From NCBI RefSeq assembly GCF_032854445.1, contig NC_088307.1, positions 20,970,017 to 21,034,016 of the forward strand: 64,000 nucleotides of DNA, in the 5' to 3' direction. A model generated the notes under the pieces. It searched no databases. It had not been told where the DNA came from and saw nothing but the letters and a program-made list of their open reading frames with translations. This document shows, in pieces, positions 1 to 10,930 of the stretch; position 1 is the first letter of the stretch, and each line of letters opens with the position of its first letter. Source of the stretch: Liolophura sinensis. Its lineage: Eukaryota > Mollusca > Polyplacophora > Chitonida > Chitonidae. The position numbers and the translations under genes were made by a program.

Positions 1-18
1 CATCCAGGACGTGAACGT
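1..18 (-). CDS. Gene A exon 6, first 18 nt only
   Basis: A TTTTTCAG acceptor at 19-26 is followed by 18 nt that read (G)DVHVLD in phase 1. This matches DVKVLD at the start of gene C exon 6. The rest of the exon is outside the window. Confidence 0.7.
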
Positions 19-3000
19 CTGAAAAATAAGCACAAATGTATAATTATCATATCACATCACTAGGAAATGGGATATCCCTTAACATGACATAATCAGAAAA
101 CATAAATCAGCTATGTCCGCATAAACCAGGATTCTGCCAGTGGATTAAGCATCCCCGAGGCCTGGTCCCTTTGCATTGTTTTCGTGTGGTTGTGTATTAA
201 ATGTGATGACAACACAGCATTTCAAGTAGATTTTTGCCAGTGACGTTTAATATATTGCAGCTAACATCACCGTATTGTTTGATAACCTCATTCTGCTTTC
301 TGCTTAAGCCATGGTGCTAGCAGCTGTGTACGTTGTTGCATTGACATAAACAGCCAGAACTCTAACTGAGCTAAAACAACAAGAGGCCAGATTTCACCAG
401 CCAGAACTCTACATGCGCTAAAACGACAAAGAGACCGGATATCACCAGCCAAAACTCTAACTGAGCTAAAACGACAAGAGACCGGATTTCACCAGTCAGA
501 ACTCTACATGCGCTAAAACGACAAAGAGACCGGATATCACCAGCCAAAACTCTAACTGAGCTAAAACGACAAGAGACCGGATTTCACCAGCCAGAACTCT
601 AACTGAGCTAAAATGACAAGAGACCGGATTTCACCGGTTACGTGGTACCATTTACCAACTGCTTTGCTTTTTTCTGGCTTTGCTGTTGTCCTTTATTTTA
701 ATGCCTATCTCTGTTCCGTACTTTAGCAAATCCAAAAAAAGCATGGTCAATGTCTTAAAATGTATTATTGATATTCTTTGAAAGACGAAAGCTTTTTTTC
801 TTTCATTGATCATAGTTTTATGAAATGAAATATTATATTTGTGACGTTCTGTTTTTTTTATACTGGGTCAAAAAAAAGCTCATTTAACTAAATAAACCTT
901 TGTAACAAATCCAAGAAACTTTGGATTTCATGTTGAACTCATGAAAAACCTCGCGTCCCATGGCACAGTCATCCAGAATTTTATTACATTTAAGTCTACA
1001 TTGCCTAACAAGGATCAGGGTTTATTCTAACTGTTTATGTAAATGCTTAAATGGTAGCACATTCCATGCCCCCTAGCATCCTGTCTTCATAATTGGGTGA
1101 AAAAAAATGCAGTGATGTTAACTGCAATTCATTATACCTTAGTGAACTCACCCAGGCAGTTTCTGCTCCACGCCTCCCAGGCATCATCAGCGCTTAACCA
1201 GCTACAAGTCTCCTCCCAGTGTGGCATCACATTCTCGGTGACCAGAAGACAAGATCTGCTGCCGGCGTTGTAGGTGAACATCCAACATTCATCAGAGTTT
1301 ATCTCGCTCCAGTGTGTACATTCGCCCTCACATAAAGCCCGCGTGTCGACCCCGGAAATGTCTCGCACCTGGTACCCTCCGTCAGGTGTTATGTACACAT
1401 TCCCGAGACGAGTGTAGTCACAAGGCTTGCCTGAAAGTACATGGGTGCGGTAAGAATTATAATCACGAATCCCTTGAAAAAATTGAACATTGTACCAAGT
1501 GGTCTAAGCATTAAACTTAGTATTATCCAGTTTGGGGGCATACAGAATGGTCGTTTGCATGAAGAATTAGTTACATCAGTTAGTTACATCAATTCCATAA
1601 ATTTAAACAAAACCTCTAAAATAAGACGACTCACACATTTTCATTTAAAATATTTTAGCGCAGTACATTTAGTTGCTCAGGTCTGTAATTGCTTACAGAC
1701 TATTCCCAGGCCCTTACGCTGAAAACGTTTGACCACTGTGACATTGTAGGTTGGGCCTACTATCCGGTCACACTGGTACATCGTGAAAGGCGAAAACGTA
1801 CCTGTCTCTAATTCGCAAAACGGAAACCAAGTGGAGACGCAGGCCTCAATTGTTATGATAAACCCCTGCTTTTCGGCACTCCACTGCAGGGCGACACAGT
1901 TCTCGTTGTCCCGAGCTGTCCCATAAAGTATGTGTGGAATATCTCCCATATTCATATCAACTTGGATTTTTCCGTCATACCACGAAAACTGGTTACTTGA
2001 TGAAGCACGAGACAAGCCCAACCAATACAAATGTCCGTTGACGAGGTTACTGTATAGAAGTAAAAAAAATAGATTTTTTGGGGTTAGGCGTATTGTCTAG
2101 AATACAACATTCTCTAGAATATTTCACAACGACGTAAAACGCTTTAAGAGATACCAAATGACGTTTTCATGGAGTAATTTCAACCACTGCTTCAACACTG
2201 CTCACTATAGAACCATTGTTTCACATCAAAACCAGTGATGATAGAAATGTATGTGTGTTATCACTAAAACTCATGGATTCCAATCATTTTGTCGTTTTCG
2301 CATTAGCCAAAGGGTCAGGCTCACTCACGCAAAAAACAAGGTAAACAATGCGCATGTCATGAGAATCAGGCAAAACAAAACATGTGTCATCAGGTAAAGT
2401 AAAGGTATGTTATTGATATCAAGCAAAACTAAACCACAAAGAAGCTAAATTACTAAGGGATAACTAGAAACAACCTAACCTAGGCACGTGTCACCAGCGA
2501 CAAGTCAAACAATAATTACGAGCCACCAAGGTAAAACAAACTAAGCATGTTTCATCCGAGTCAAGCTAGTTTAAGTAGGCCTACGTGTCATCAGAAACAA
2601 GTTTACACTTAGTATGATTAGCATGCCATCAAAACAAGCTAATCCAATCGAAAACGGGCCACAACTGTATTTTTTTCTTACCCACTGTTATAGTACGGTC
2701 TCAACTGGTTGACGACAGAATTCCGGAAGTCGGGTCTTAGGTTCAGCAGGTGTCCAGGCTGACAGCCCGACACTGCAACACTCTGGTTTACCCCTACCAT
2801 CTTCACAGTGTACTCGCGTTTCAGAACTGCAAATGGGACCACAGATACAATTGTCATAAAAAACCCAGCCAACTCTCCACCAATGTGTATTCCAGTTAAT
2901 TGCAGTCTTTACCTGATTTTCAGCCTGTCGTAACCTTTTTTAAACAGGCCTACAGAAAGGCATTTTAATCTTAGGCATTTTAATCTTAGGCGTTTATGAA

Positions 3001-4317
3001 CAGGGTTAAAAGTAATTACTACGAATCCAAAATACTTTTAGCATGAATGGGATAGTGCAACAACTGGTTCATCCGTATTAGCATAATGGTAAGTCGTCTC
3101 AGTGAAGCAGCACGAGATAAAAGAGCGGAGGTATATTACATACACCCTAAGGATTCCTTCGTCATCATATGACTGAAAAGTTGTTGAGCACGACGTTAAA
3201 CCTCAAGCACTCACTCCAAAATACTTTTAATTTGTTTTATCTGAGCAACGCTTTACGCTGTGCTATAAATATTTTTTCCTTGAGAAGGCAGTCAAGATAA
3301 CGGGTGGTGGTAAACGGGAAGAAGTGAAGGGAACTATTGCCTCTGGGCACCGTTCCTCACAAACCCCGTGATGTAAAATAAAACAGCTAAATTAGCGAAG
3401 CCTGGTTTTCGACAAGCGACCTTAATGGTCAATGAATTCAGTCTGAAATCATTTGTCTACCAACGACTATTTCTTTGCAAAACATAGTCCTCTTTCACAA
3501 AACTTCGTAAATCAATTTTTCTTAACTTTTATCGTATATGGCGTTGGCACTATAGCGTACAAAACGTCTTTTACGACAAAAATTACCTGGAATGTGACTA
3601 ACAAAGTTTTGTAAAAGTGAGCCGGCACTTTGCGCAATTCTAGACCAGAGACGTTCAATAAAAGGCATCATTATTATTAAACGTTTCAGAATTTTACCTA
3701 ATTCTGCTCAAACCATGAATCTGGCAAGGGGGAGGTGGGGGGGGGGGGGGGTGAGTGAGTGTTCAAGCATTTACATGAAATCTTCGAATAAAATCCGAAC
3801 TGAGTTAAATTCTCAAGAGGCCGGATTTTAACGGTTAGAGGCTCTTAGGTCATTGCACCGCGCCGGCACGCTAACAACCACGGTCATGGAGGCCCCCTGT
3901 AGTCTTTTATATTCTATGCAGATGTACTCACGTGCGCTACTCGAGCAGTGGATGTAGACTAAAACCAACAACACCTAAAATAAAAAAAAAGTAAATTCAG
4001 AAGTTTTCTTGTAATTTTATAATTTTGTTTTGCAAAGTTGAAATAACTTTCCCCAATTGCCATATTATATCACCTAGTTAAATTGTTAACCTTTCTATGC
4101 ACACCTAAATAGACTGAAAGTTATAAATTTATAGTACAGTTTAATAGGATCTTAAGAATCCGGTGAGTGTCTTACAAATGGTAGTCATTAAAGTGAGACT
4201 AATTCCGACCTACTACCTTAAACCTTGACTTTTTAATGTAAATCTAGGAAATGTGATATTATATGACAGATGAGTACATACCTTGTGCACCAAATCTTTG
4301 CAACTAACCACCATCAT
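1..4317 (-). CDS. Gene A: CTLD + PAN/Apple type I membrane protein, 3' end outside window
   Basis: Predicted secreted or membrane-anchored surface glycoprotein. Minus-strand coding exons: 4282-4317, 3932-3974, 2682-2826, 1802-2049, 1152-1430 and the first 18 nt of the next exon (1-18). All internal junctions are GT-AG with phases 0,1,2,1,1, identical to genes C and D. The 256 residues in view are a signal peptide (about 1-26), a C-type-lectin-like domain (about 47-157: CQPG, WLGLSR, FSWYDG, ENC, FPFCE) and a seven-cysteine PAN/Apple-like exon (158-250). The stalk and transmembrane exon should lie just left of the window. The PAN exon matches gene C at about 80 of 93 residues, so A and C are close duplicates. 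No frameshift or stop is seen. The start could be either of two adjacent in-frame ATGs (4317 or 4314). Function is unknown; adhesion or non-self recognition is inferred from the domains. Confidence 0.85.
190..1137. mobile_element. Long-terminal-inverted-repeat element, copy 1 (gene A intron 5)
   Basis: The left arm (about 190-400 and 634-735) and the right arm (1010-1137) are diverged inverted copies of one sequence. The left arm reads ...GCTTAAGCCATGGTGCTAG... then ...AACTGAGCTAAAACGACAAG; the right arm carries the reverse complement. The same paired arrangement recurs at 7778-8757. No transposase frame is seen between the arms. A 47-bp minisatellite has expanded inside the left arm. The element fills nearly all of gene A intron 5. 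Confidence 0.55.
351..634. repeat. 47-bp minisatellite, 6 units
   Basis: Six tandem units of 47-48 bp begin CAGCCAGAACTCTAACTGAG or the variant CTCTACATGCGC and end GACCGGATTTCAC. The two variants mostly alternate, suggesting a dimeric higher-order unit. A single copy of this sequence sits at the same place in related elements at 7950-8000 and 18240-18300. Confidence 0.85.
1152..1430 (-). CDS. Gene A exon 5 (PAN/Apple-like)
   Basis: A 279-nt exon with TTTCAG acceptor and GTGAGT donor, phases 1 to 1. Seven cysteines fall in the family pattern: PCDY, ALCE, GECT, DECWMFTY, RSCLL, ETCSW, RNCLG. The DECWMFTYN segment followed by SCxLV resembles PAN/Apple modules. The donor lies only 14 bp from the right end of a long-inverted-repeat element (190-1137). 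Confidence 0.9.
1802..2049 (-). CDS. Gene A exon 4 (C-terminal half of CTLD)
   Basis: A 248-nt exon with TACAG acceptor and phases 2 to 1. Motifs in order are YWLGLSRAS, QFSWYDG, DNENCVAL, EACVS and FPFCELETG. The three cysteines here plus the one in exon 3 give the four-cysteine CTLD pattern (C1-C4, C2-C3). No EPN or QPD sugar-binding triplet is evident, so classical Ca-dependent sugar binding is not supported. Confidence 0.87.
2682..2826 (-). CDS. Gene A exon 3 (N-terminal half of CTLD)
   Basis: A 145-nt exon, phases 1 to 2. It carries the first CTLD cysteine in the string CQPGHLLNLRPDFRNS and ends in PYYNSG. Length is the same as gene D exon 3. The donor is GG|GTAAG. Confidence 0.85.
3041..3218 (+). 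mobile_element. SINE-A, 5'-truncated
   Basis: Matches the 3' half of the full copy at 29364-29714: GGGATAGTGCAACAACTGG, then CAGTGAAGCAGCACGAGAT, then GATTCCTTCGTCATCATATG and GACGTTAAACCTCAAGCACT. The tRNA-like head is missing. It lies in gene A intron 2. Confidence 0.75.
3727..3765. repeat. Poly-G tract followed by GTGAGTGAGT
   Basis: A G-rich run (GGGGGAGGTGGGGGGGGGG...) in gene A intron 2. It could form G-quadruplex structure and is prone to length errors in sequencing. Confidence 0.6.
3932..3974 (-). CDS. Gene A exon 2 (signal peptide core)
   Basis: A 43-nt exon between TTTTAG and GTGAGT. It reads VLLVLVYIHCSSSA plus one base, and supplies the hydrophobic core and cleavage region of the signal peptide. 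Length and phase are identical to exon 2 of gene C (VLLTLYYVHCTSST). Confidence 0.8.
4282..4317 (-). CDS. Gene A exon 1 (start codon)
   Basis: Tiny first coding exon, MMVVSCKDLVHK, followed by a GTATGT donor, phase 0. It has the same length class as exon 1 of gene C (MFHSSKDLLQR) and gene D (MLPCGKQMVFK), and shares the KDL core with C. The two ATGs are adjacent; the downstream one gives the 11 codons seen in the paralogues. Confidence 0.7.
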
Positions 4318-4984
4318 GTGTTTTTGGATTTCCATCAGGTTCTACGTTAACTAGGTGCAGATTTCCTAAAACAGGCAATTATTTAACACTTTTCATCATA
4401 TTAATTAGCAAACCTAAATTCTATCGTATGTTACATTTGCGTTGAGTGAGGGATAGTTGTAACCAGCCCAAGGGGCCGGGGACTGATCAGTCGCAACTAT
4501 GAGTGCGACATCAGCTACTCAAACTTCTTGGCAACCAGTTGCAATCACTTCCTGATAGTAGAGCTTTGTTTACTTTCAGCGGTCCGTAAGGTTCCCCTCA
4601 GTCACCAGTGGTGTATGCAGTGGTGTGTGGCATTAGCCCACTGAAGCGCTCAGTTGCTACTGGCTCTGTCTTATCGCAGTGTGACGAAAGCCAGGCTTTA
4701 GAGTGAGTTGGCCACCTGTGTGAGAGCGTCACTTTGCTTGACCGCGACGTTTCATCTGATAACTCAAAAAACATCTCACGATGTCCTAATTATGCTAAAC
4801 AGGGCGAGCAGCAACTTGTGCTGAATCTACGCGTGAAACAGTGTGCAAAAACCAGGCTTTCTGGAGGTTGACGTTAACGTTAACCACGTTAACGAAACAG
4901 GTGTGGTATTTTAACAGTAACCGATCTGATATGCAATATTAGAGGTCAATGACTGATTATCCTCACTGGTTACTAGTCTACATA
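4318..4984. other. Upstream flank of gene A, no gene seen
   Basis: About 670 bp 5' of the gene A start codon. It should hold the promoter, but I see no convincing TATA box or initiator. A short palindromic stretch rich in GTTAAC occurs near 4870-4895. Confidence 0.4.
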
Positions 4985-5480
4985 ATGGACAGTAGGCGCC
5001 GCGGTGGCTTCTAGTTCCCTCAATGGATATTAGACCCTACAATAGCTACTGGGTTCCATAACGGCTATTAGACCCAACAATGACTTCTAGGACCACAAAG
5101 GCTCCTCGGCCCACAGTGGCTACCACTACTCCATAATGGCTGCTCTGACCCACAGTGGCTACTAGGCCCCTCAATGGCTACTAGGCCCTTCAATAGCTAC
5201 TAGACCTTGCGATGGCTACTGGACCTAACATCGACTACTAGACCCCACGATGGCTACTCGAACCCACAGAGGCTACTAAGCCCCACAGCGGCTACCTGTC
5301 CTATCGATAATGGTTTCAAGAATCGACAGTGGCTACCAGGCTCCTCAATGGCCACTAGACCTTGCAATGGCCATTAGGACACACAGTGGATACTAGGTAT
5401 AACAATGCCTGCTATGCCCCACAGTGGCTAGTAGACACCTCAGTGGTTGCTAGTTGCCACATTGGATGCTAGGGCTCACA
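4985..5480. repeat. Degenerate about 21-bp minisatellite
   Basis: About twenty imperfect units of the type CAATGGCTACTAGGCCCCT, with variants ACAGTGGCTACTAGACC. It degrades toward 5480. The following 350 bp (5480-5830) hold no recognised gene or clear repeat. Confidence 0.75.
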
Positions 5481-6059
5481 TACTCTACCAGGCACCAAAT
5501 TCCAAAACTGTCTGGCTTACTCTAGAAAACTGCAATATTCTACTCAGAGAACACGTTACAAATCAGCATGTACGGTATAGTCTCAAAGGGAATTACCGCT
5601 GAGTGAACGCGTCCAAATGTTGCAATGTTCTACTTAACAGTCCTTTAAATGCCAATGGCTGCTCATAATACTGGAATATGTCGCCTAATGAAGTCAATGC
5701 CTCCAAATTTTAGACATGTCCTCCATAATGAAAATCGTTCTCTAACTGAGTGTATACCTTCATAAACTTACCTGCAATTTCAACAAATTCTACAATGACC
5801 TAGTCACCGAATGCGCAAAGCTACTCAGCATGTTGTCTCTTTGTGGTAACAAAACAAAACTGTCCGCGATGGGCGAGCACGTCTCCACTCTTAGCATATT
5901 ACAGAGCTCCATTTAACGATCATAAATATCATTTGCTATTCGTTATAATGGAGTGTTATCACATAATACAGTCAATACTGACTTCTATTGTTGTGCGGTA
6001 TTTTTTTTTCTGTTTATTGGTCTGTTCTGTTTAGTGTTCAGGCTGTTTCCTTTTGTCTT

Positions 6060-6135
6060 GGACGCGCGCAGTTCGCTTAAATACACAAATACTGGTCGTC
6101 AGGATGTCACCGGTGAAGTCTATTCTTTATCGAGG
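6060..6135 (+). repeat. Short dispersed repeat, partner at 30870-30990
   Basis: The string AAATACTGGTCGTCAGGATG and its flanks recur in opposite orientation at about 30870-30990. The family is unknown. Confidence 0.45.
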
Positions 6136-6653
6136 TCGACGTTTTCCGAGGCTGACAGAGTGCAAAATGCCCTATAACAAATACTTTTCATTCTCTATTG
6201 TTCTAAGTAAGCCATCATACACAAGATATTTTCACTTCAGTCCAACTCACACCTAGACATACAACTGGTCAAGAAAACCGCAAGCAAAAAATCGTAGATA
6301 GTCGTGACAAGTATTAGATTGATTGCATGACAAGTCGTGGAGGATGTTGGCAAATCTTGAAGAATCTGAACATATCGCGAGCGAGGAATGCGTTTTTGTT
6401 TACTCACAAAAGCCACCAACGATGAGCTGCGATCTACAAAATTATGAATAATCCTAATCGATCGAGCTTTGTTGTACGAGGTACCTACGAGAATTGCAAC
6501 CGATATCCTTAAATCGTATGCACATTTTTGTCAAGGAATAAAAACAGGTGACTACCCAAGATAAATACAAAAGTCAGTTTAGGTTTGACTGCAAACAATT
6601 TCTTGTGTTTCTATTAAAAGATCTGGACGAATCGCAGAGGTCGTAGATAGTCG

Positions 6654-6765
6654 TAGCTTTGGTGTGACTGAGGCTTTATACAATGGTGATCAGTTTTCAT
6701 GGGTGGGGGAAATCGGAGTGCACTTCATAAACCACCGATTCGACGAACTTCCACATCTGACGTAC
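6654..6765 (+). pseudogene. Possible relic CTLD exon of the same family
   Basis: Opens FGVTEALYNGDQFSWVGE, which resembles the middle of exon 4 in genes A and C (ARASPSDQFSWSDG). It then loses similarity before any of the CTLD cysteines. No partner exons are found nearby on this strand. It is either a decayed exon copy or a chance match. Confidence 0.3.
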
Positions 6766-6994
6766 AAATATCTATACACATATTTAAGGAAGACAAGTCT
6801 CAAACGACCTTACACTCAAAAAATTGATATGTTAAATTTAACAGAAAGTCTATTTTTTTGAGTGAATGTATTCTATTATTGTAGTAGATTGTTCTGCTAA
6901 ATATAACCCACATATTCAATCAGACACACAGGATATTACGTTGAATCTGACCGACTATTTCTTGTGCAAAGTCAATGGTTCAGAAAGTTAAACA

Positions 6995-7200
6995 GGAGGC
7001 ACGTCAGGCCCGTGATCGATGAGATCGCGTGTTCGATTCCACCTCGAATAATGGCTATCGGCCAGGAAGTACTCGCCCAAGGTCGTTGGTTTAAATTTTA
7101 TTCTGGTACTGCGGCTTCTTTCACCCATACAACTGACCCTCTGTCATATAATTCTACATTACGGTGTTAAACACAACCAGTCAATCAATCAATCAGTCAA
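6995..7200 (+). mobile_element. tRNA-derived SINE-like element, third type
   Basis: A box-B-like string (GTGTTCGATTCCACCTCG) near the 5' end is followed by an unrelated body and the tail GGTGTTAAACACAACCAGTC with (CAAT)n. Head, body and repeat tail are typical of a SINE, but the body differs from the SINE-A and SINE-B families in this window. Confidence 0.5.
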
Positions 7201-7427
7201 CCTGAAGCTAAAGGGTACTTCCGTTTGCTTCCTTGACCTGAGTCTTACTGTGATCTAAACATTACTTTAAGCCTCCCACAGACAACCGAAGACTATGACA
7301 GCAGAACTGCCCTGGGAGAAACAGTACTTCTTTGTCCCGAGAAACAAAGCGAGGACGCATCGCTATTAAGCAACAACATGGTCGATTTTAAGTCAATAGT
7401 AAAGTCGGAAATGCGGTTTCCACTCAC

Positions 7428-7506
7428 CATGATGCTGGCCGCCGTCGTATAAGTGAAATATTCTTGAGTACGGCGTAAAACACCAATCAAATAAATAAAT
7501 AAATAA
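7428..7506 (+). mobile_element. SINE-B tail
   Basis: Reads ATGCTGGCCGCCGTCGTATA, AGTGAAATATTCTTGAGTAC and GGCGTAAAACACCAATCAAA, ending in (TAAA)n. This is the 3' end of the SINE-B family (full copy 32131-32376). Confidence 0.85.
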
Positions 7507-7777
7507 AGTCGGAGATGTACCTGAAAACGATTCCGAAAGCCTTAATTGTTCAGCTAAAAAGTTTCCTAACGATCAGGTCCTCGTGTCGTAAATCTTTATA
7601 CTGTACGTGACTTTATCTGACCTCCACTAGCTATGCTTCATGTAAGGTCATCGTGAGGAAAATTTGCATATTTTCCCAACTCACCAATTCCATCATAAAA
7701 TCGCCCTGGTTACGAGAGTCGAAATTAGCAAGAACTATGCATTGTAGTGATTTTCCCGCGTCTCTCGTATTCTCGAA

Positions 7778-8757
7778 ATACCGTATATCAAATGTTATGA
7801 CAACACAGCATATAAAGGGATTCTAGACCAGTGACTTATAATAAACTTCAGTTTACATCACGGCTTTTTTGTCTACCTAATTCTGCTTAAGCCATGGTGC
7901 TAGGAGGCGTGTACTTTTTGCTACTATTTATGCATTTTACGTGAACAGTTAACAAGAAACCCTAACTGAAGTAAATGTACAAAATGCCGTCTTTCACCGG
8001 TTATGCGTGACCATTTGTCAAGTATCACATTCGTCGCTGCTCTGGATTTACTCTCTATGCTGTACGTCTTTTATAATATCGAACAGGAGAGTCGTGATAC
8101 ATTACAGATCATTTGTTAAACATTATTCTTAGTTTTGTGTTTATATGTATGCGGATTTATCTAAATATATTTTTCATGAAATCTGCCTATCCGCTTTAAT
8201 ACTAGACTCTGATTTTATTTGTCCCGGACCGATGTTTCAGAGCATGGCTGAAAGTATAGCTTACCTGTACCCCCTCTGGAAACCATGGCGGCTGTACTCC
8301 AATACAAATACAGCTACGTGACAGGAAAACAATCAAATAAAGCGCTTTCCCGACCAAGTGCAGTGTTCAGTTATCGATTAAATGGAGAGCTTTAATTCTC
8401 ATAGGCGTACAGTTCAGACTGGATCCACCTTCTGGCTGGGTGCTGACATGTGTACATGTATTCGAAGAATGGAGGCGAAGACTATAACCTTATTGTGTCC
8501 AACAAAAACTTAACTAATTGAGTCTCTGGGTCTACAAATAATAGTTGTATGTACATGTATATAACAAAACTTGACCAGAGCTTTAGTTAGTTATTGAACT
8601 CCCCTGAGCAGAACGTCAATTTACCTCCGTAAGGGTTTTATTCTAACTGATCATGCAAATTCTTAAAAAGTAGCAACGTGCACGCCTCTACTGCACCATG
8701 GATTAAGCAGAATTAAGCAAACAATGCAGTGATGTGAAATGCAATTTATTGAACGCC
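7778..8757. mobile_element. Long-terminal-inverted-repeat element, copy 2
   Basis: The left arm (7778-8090) contains GCTTAAGCCATGGTGCTAGG and TAACTGAAGTAAATG. The right arm (8637-8757) is its inverted partner (CACCATGGATTAAGCAGAAT). It is the same element as 190-1137 but lacks the internal minisatellite. The central 550 bp hold no recognisable open frame, so it is non-autonomous. Confidence 0.55.
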
Positions 8758-8759
8758 AG

Positions 8760-9286
8760 CGGTGTAGAATTACGGAATAATTTAAAATAAACAGAAACAA
8801 GGACTAATTTTGTGGACCTTGTTTATTTTAAGCTTTACATCAATGCTGTGTAGATTTATAGAATGTTATATATATCACTTACATCACACAATGACATGTG
8901 TACGACGAAGCCGTATAAGTGAAACATTGTATTCTGCAACAACATGTGACCAAACGTTAAACATGATAGTTCGCAATGACGAGACTGGTCGGCTAATGCT
9001 GCAAGATTTTCAAACTTTGTTCTCGTGTCAGGAAAATAATGCCTGTTGGAATGCAGGTTTTGTCACGAAAATAAAGAAACATTCATACCGTTTTACACGT
9101 AAAATAAGCATCATTTGTGTAACCGTGCACACGTGAAATTTCAGATAATTTTAAGCTGATGTAAACACACTTTATAGGCATTTGATTTGCCTTTTGTTTT
9201 AAAGCCTCTCTCAAAAACCCGTTTTCATAAGAAGTATAACGCTAGCAACTGTATGTACTGGCAAGATGCGAACTGTTTGTATAACT
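8760..9286. other. Intergenic, nothing recognised
   Basis: AT-rich sequence. A 108-codon frame at 8810-9136 has no domain, signal or codon structure that I recognise and is probably fortuitous. Confidence 0.4.
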
Positions 9287-9340
9287 TTATATTTATTTTT
9301 TTTAATATGTCTTGAACGATCATGTACAACATATACATTA

Positions 9341-9757
9341 AGCTGGGGACACACTAGACGGATTTTTTCTCTCGTACAGACGTATTTTGTGAATTTCTAA
9401 AAATCTGCCGAGTGTTTCCGCACCGGCGACGGCGTATTCCGCACGGGATCTTGTCAGCCCAAAAATTCGCTTGTATCAAACATGTCAGGTACTAGCGAAG
9501 AAATACACCGGCGATTACACAAAGTCTGCGTAATGTGTATGCTGTAGCGAATTTCGGCGAACGAGACAATCTAGCTGACCATTCAAACAACCCGAAATTG
9601 TCTTGAACTGTGACATTTTATTTGTCACATGCTTTACCAGATAGCATGACATAACCTACTGACTACGATCAACCGAAAATCCGCCTAGTGTGTCTGCAAC
9701 CATGCGTTGACGTATTTCGAGGGCGATTAAGTTCGTCCGCCGAGTGTGTCCCCAGCT
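9341..9757. mobile_element. Foldback MITE inside the 50-bp array
   Basis: The 417-bp element starts AGCTGGGGACACACTAGACG and ends with its near-perfect inverse (CCGAGTGTGTCCCCAGCT); 20 of 22 terminal bases match. Subterminal copies of CCGCCTAGTGTGTC lie inside at about 9405 and 9683. The left flank ends CAACATATACATTA and the right flank resumes CAGTGTTCCC. These are adjoining parts of the 50-bp unit, so the element inserted into a repeat unit. Confidence 0.75.
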
Positions 9758-10930
9758 TCAGTGTTCCCTTGAAACCCATATGGTTACATTTATGTGCAAC
9801 ATATACTTTTGCGTTCTCTTGTAACCCATGAGTTTATGACAATGTGCATCAGATATTTTTGTGTTCCCTTGTAAGCCATATGTGTAGAAACATGTGCAAC
9901 ATGTACTTTAGTGATCCCTCCAAAACCATGTGTTTAGAATTATGTGCAACATATTCTTTAGATTTCCCTTAAAAAGCACATGTTTACAAGTATGTGCAAC
10001 ATATATTATAGTGTTCCCTTTGAGCTCACATGTTTAAAATCATGTGCAACATATACATTAGTGTTCCCTTGAAACCTACTTTTTTACAGTCATGTGCAAC
10101 GTATGCTTTAGTGTTCTCTTGTAATCCACATATTTACAATCATGTGCAACATATACATTAGTGTTTCCTTGAAACCCACATGTTTACAATCATGTGCAGC
10201 ATATACTATGGCGTTCCCTTCAAACCAATACAACCCGCCCCGATACCACAGTTGGTAGAGTGTCCGCTTCCGGAGCGGTAGATCCGGGAACAATCCTAAC
10301 TCGAGTCACACCTAAGACCTTAAAAGAGGAGGTTGTAACTTCCTCACTTGGCGTTCAGCATGAAGACAATAGTGCAACGACTGGTTGACCCGTATCAGTA
10401 TAATGGCTCGGGCGGGGCCGCTTACTTGCCTTCGGAAATCGGTCTTGCCACAAGGAGGCACTTTACATGCACTCTAAGGATTCCTTCGTCGTCACATGAC
10501 TGAAAAATTGTTAAGTACGACGTTAAACCCCAAGCACTCAATCAATCAATCAAACCCATACGTTTACAATCATGTGTGACATATAATTTAGATTTCCCTT
10601 AGGAACCACATGTTTACAATGATGTGCAACATATTTTAGTGTTTCCTTGAAACCCACATGTTTACAATCATGTGCAACGTATACTATAGCGTTCGCTTGA
10701 AACCTATACGTTTACAATCATGTGTGACATATAATTTAGGTTTCCCTTAAAAACATGTTTACAATCATGAGCAACATATAGTTTAGTGTTCTCTTGAAAC
10801 TCATACGTTTACAGCTATGTGCAACATATGCTTTAGTGTTCGCTGGTAACTTATACGTTTAAATGTGTGTCATGTGTGACATACTTTAGTGTTTCCGTAA
10901 AACTCACATGTTGACAACATATACTTCCGT
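9757..10930. repeat. 50-bp minisatellite, split by a SINE
   Basis: The anchor GTGTTCCCTT or variants recurs every 50 bp exactly, at 9761, 9811, 9861, 9911, 9961, 10011, 10061, 10111, 10161 and 10211. The array resumes after a SINE at about 10553 and runs to 10930. The unit includes CATGTTTACAATCATGTGCA. The sequence left of the MITE (about 9315-9340) is a further partial unit. Confidence 0.9.
10231..10551 (+). mobile_element. SINE-A, near full length
   Basis: A tRNA-like head (CACAGTTGGTAGAGTGTCCG) with box-B-like AACAATCC is followed by the family body (TGGTTGACCCGTATCAGTAT, GATTCCTTCGTCGTCACATG) and tail GACGTTAAACCCCAAGCACT plus (CAAT)n. It is flanked by AAACCAATA and AAACCCATA, a 9-bp target duplication with one mismatch within the minisatellite. 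Confidence 0.85.

Noticed and set aside
8810-9136. 108-codon plus-strand frame
   Set aside because: No recognisable domain, signal or partner exon, and it sits in repeat-rich intergenic DNA.
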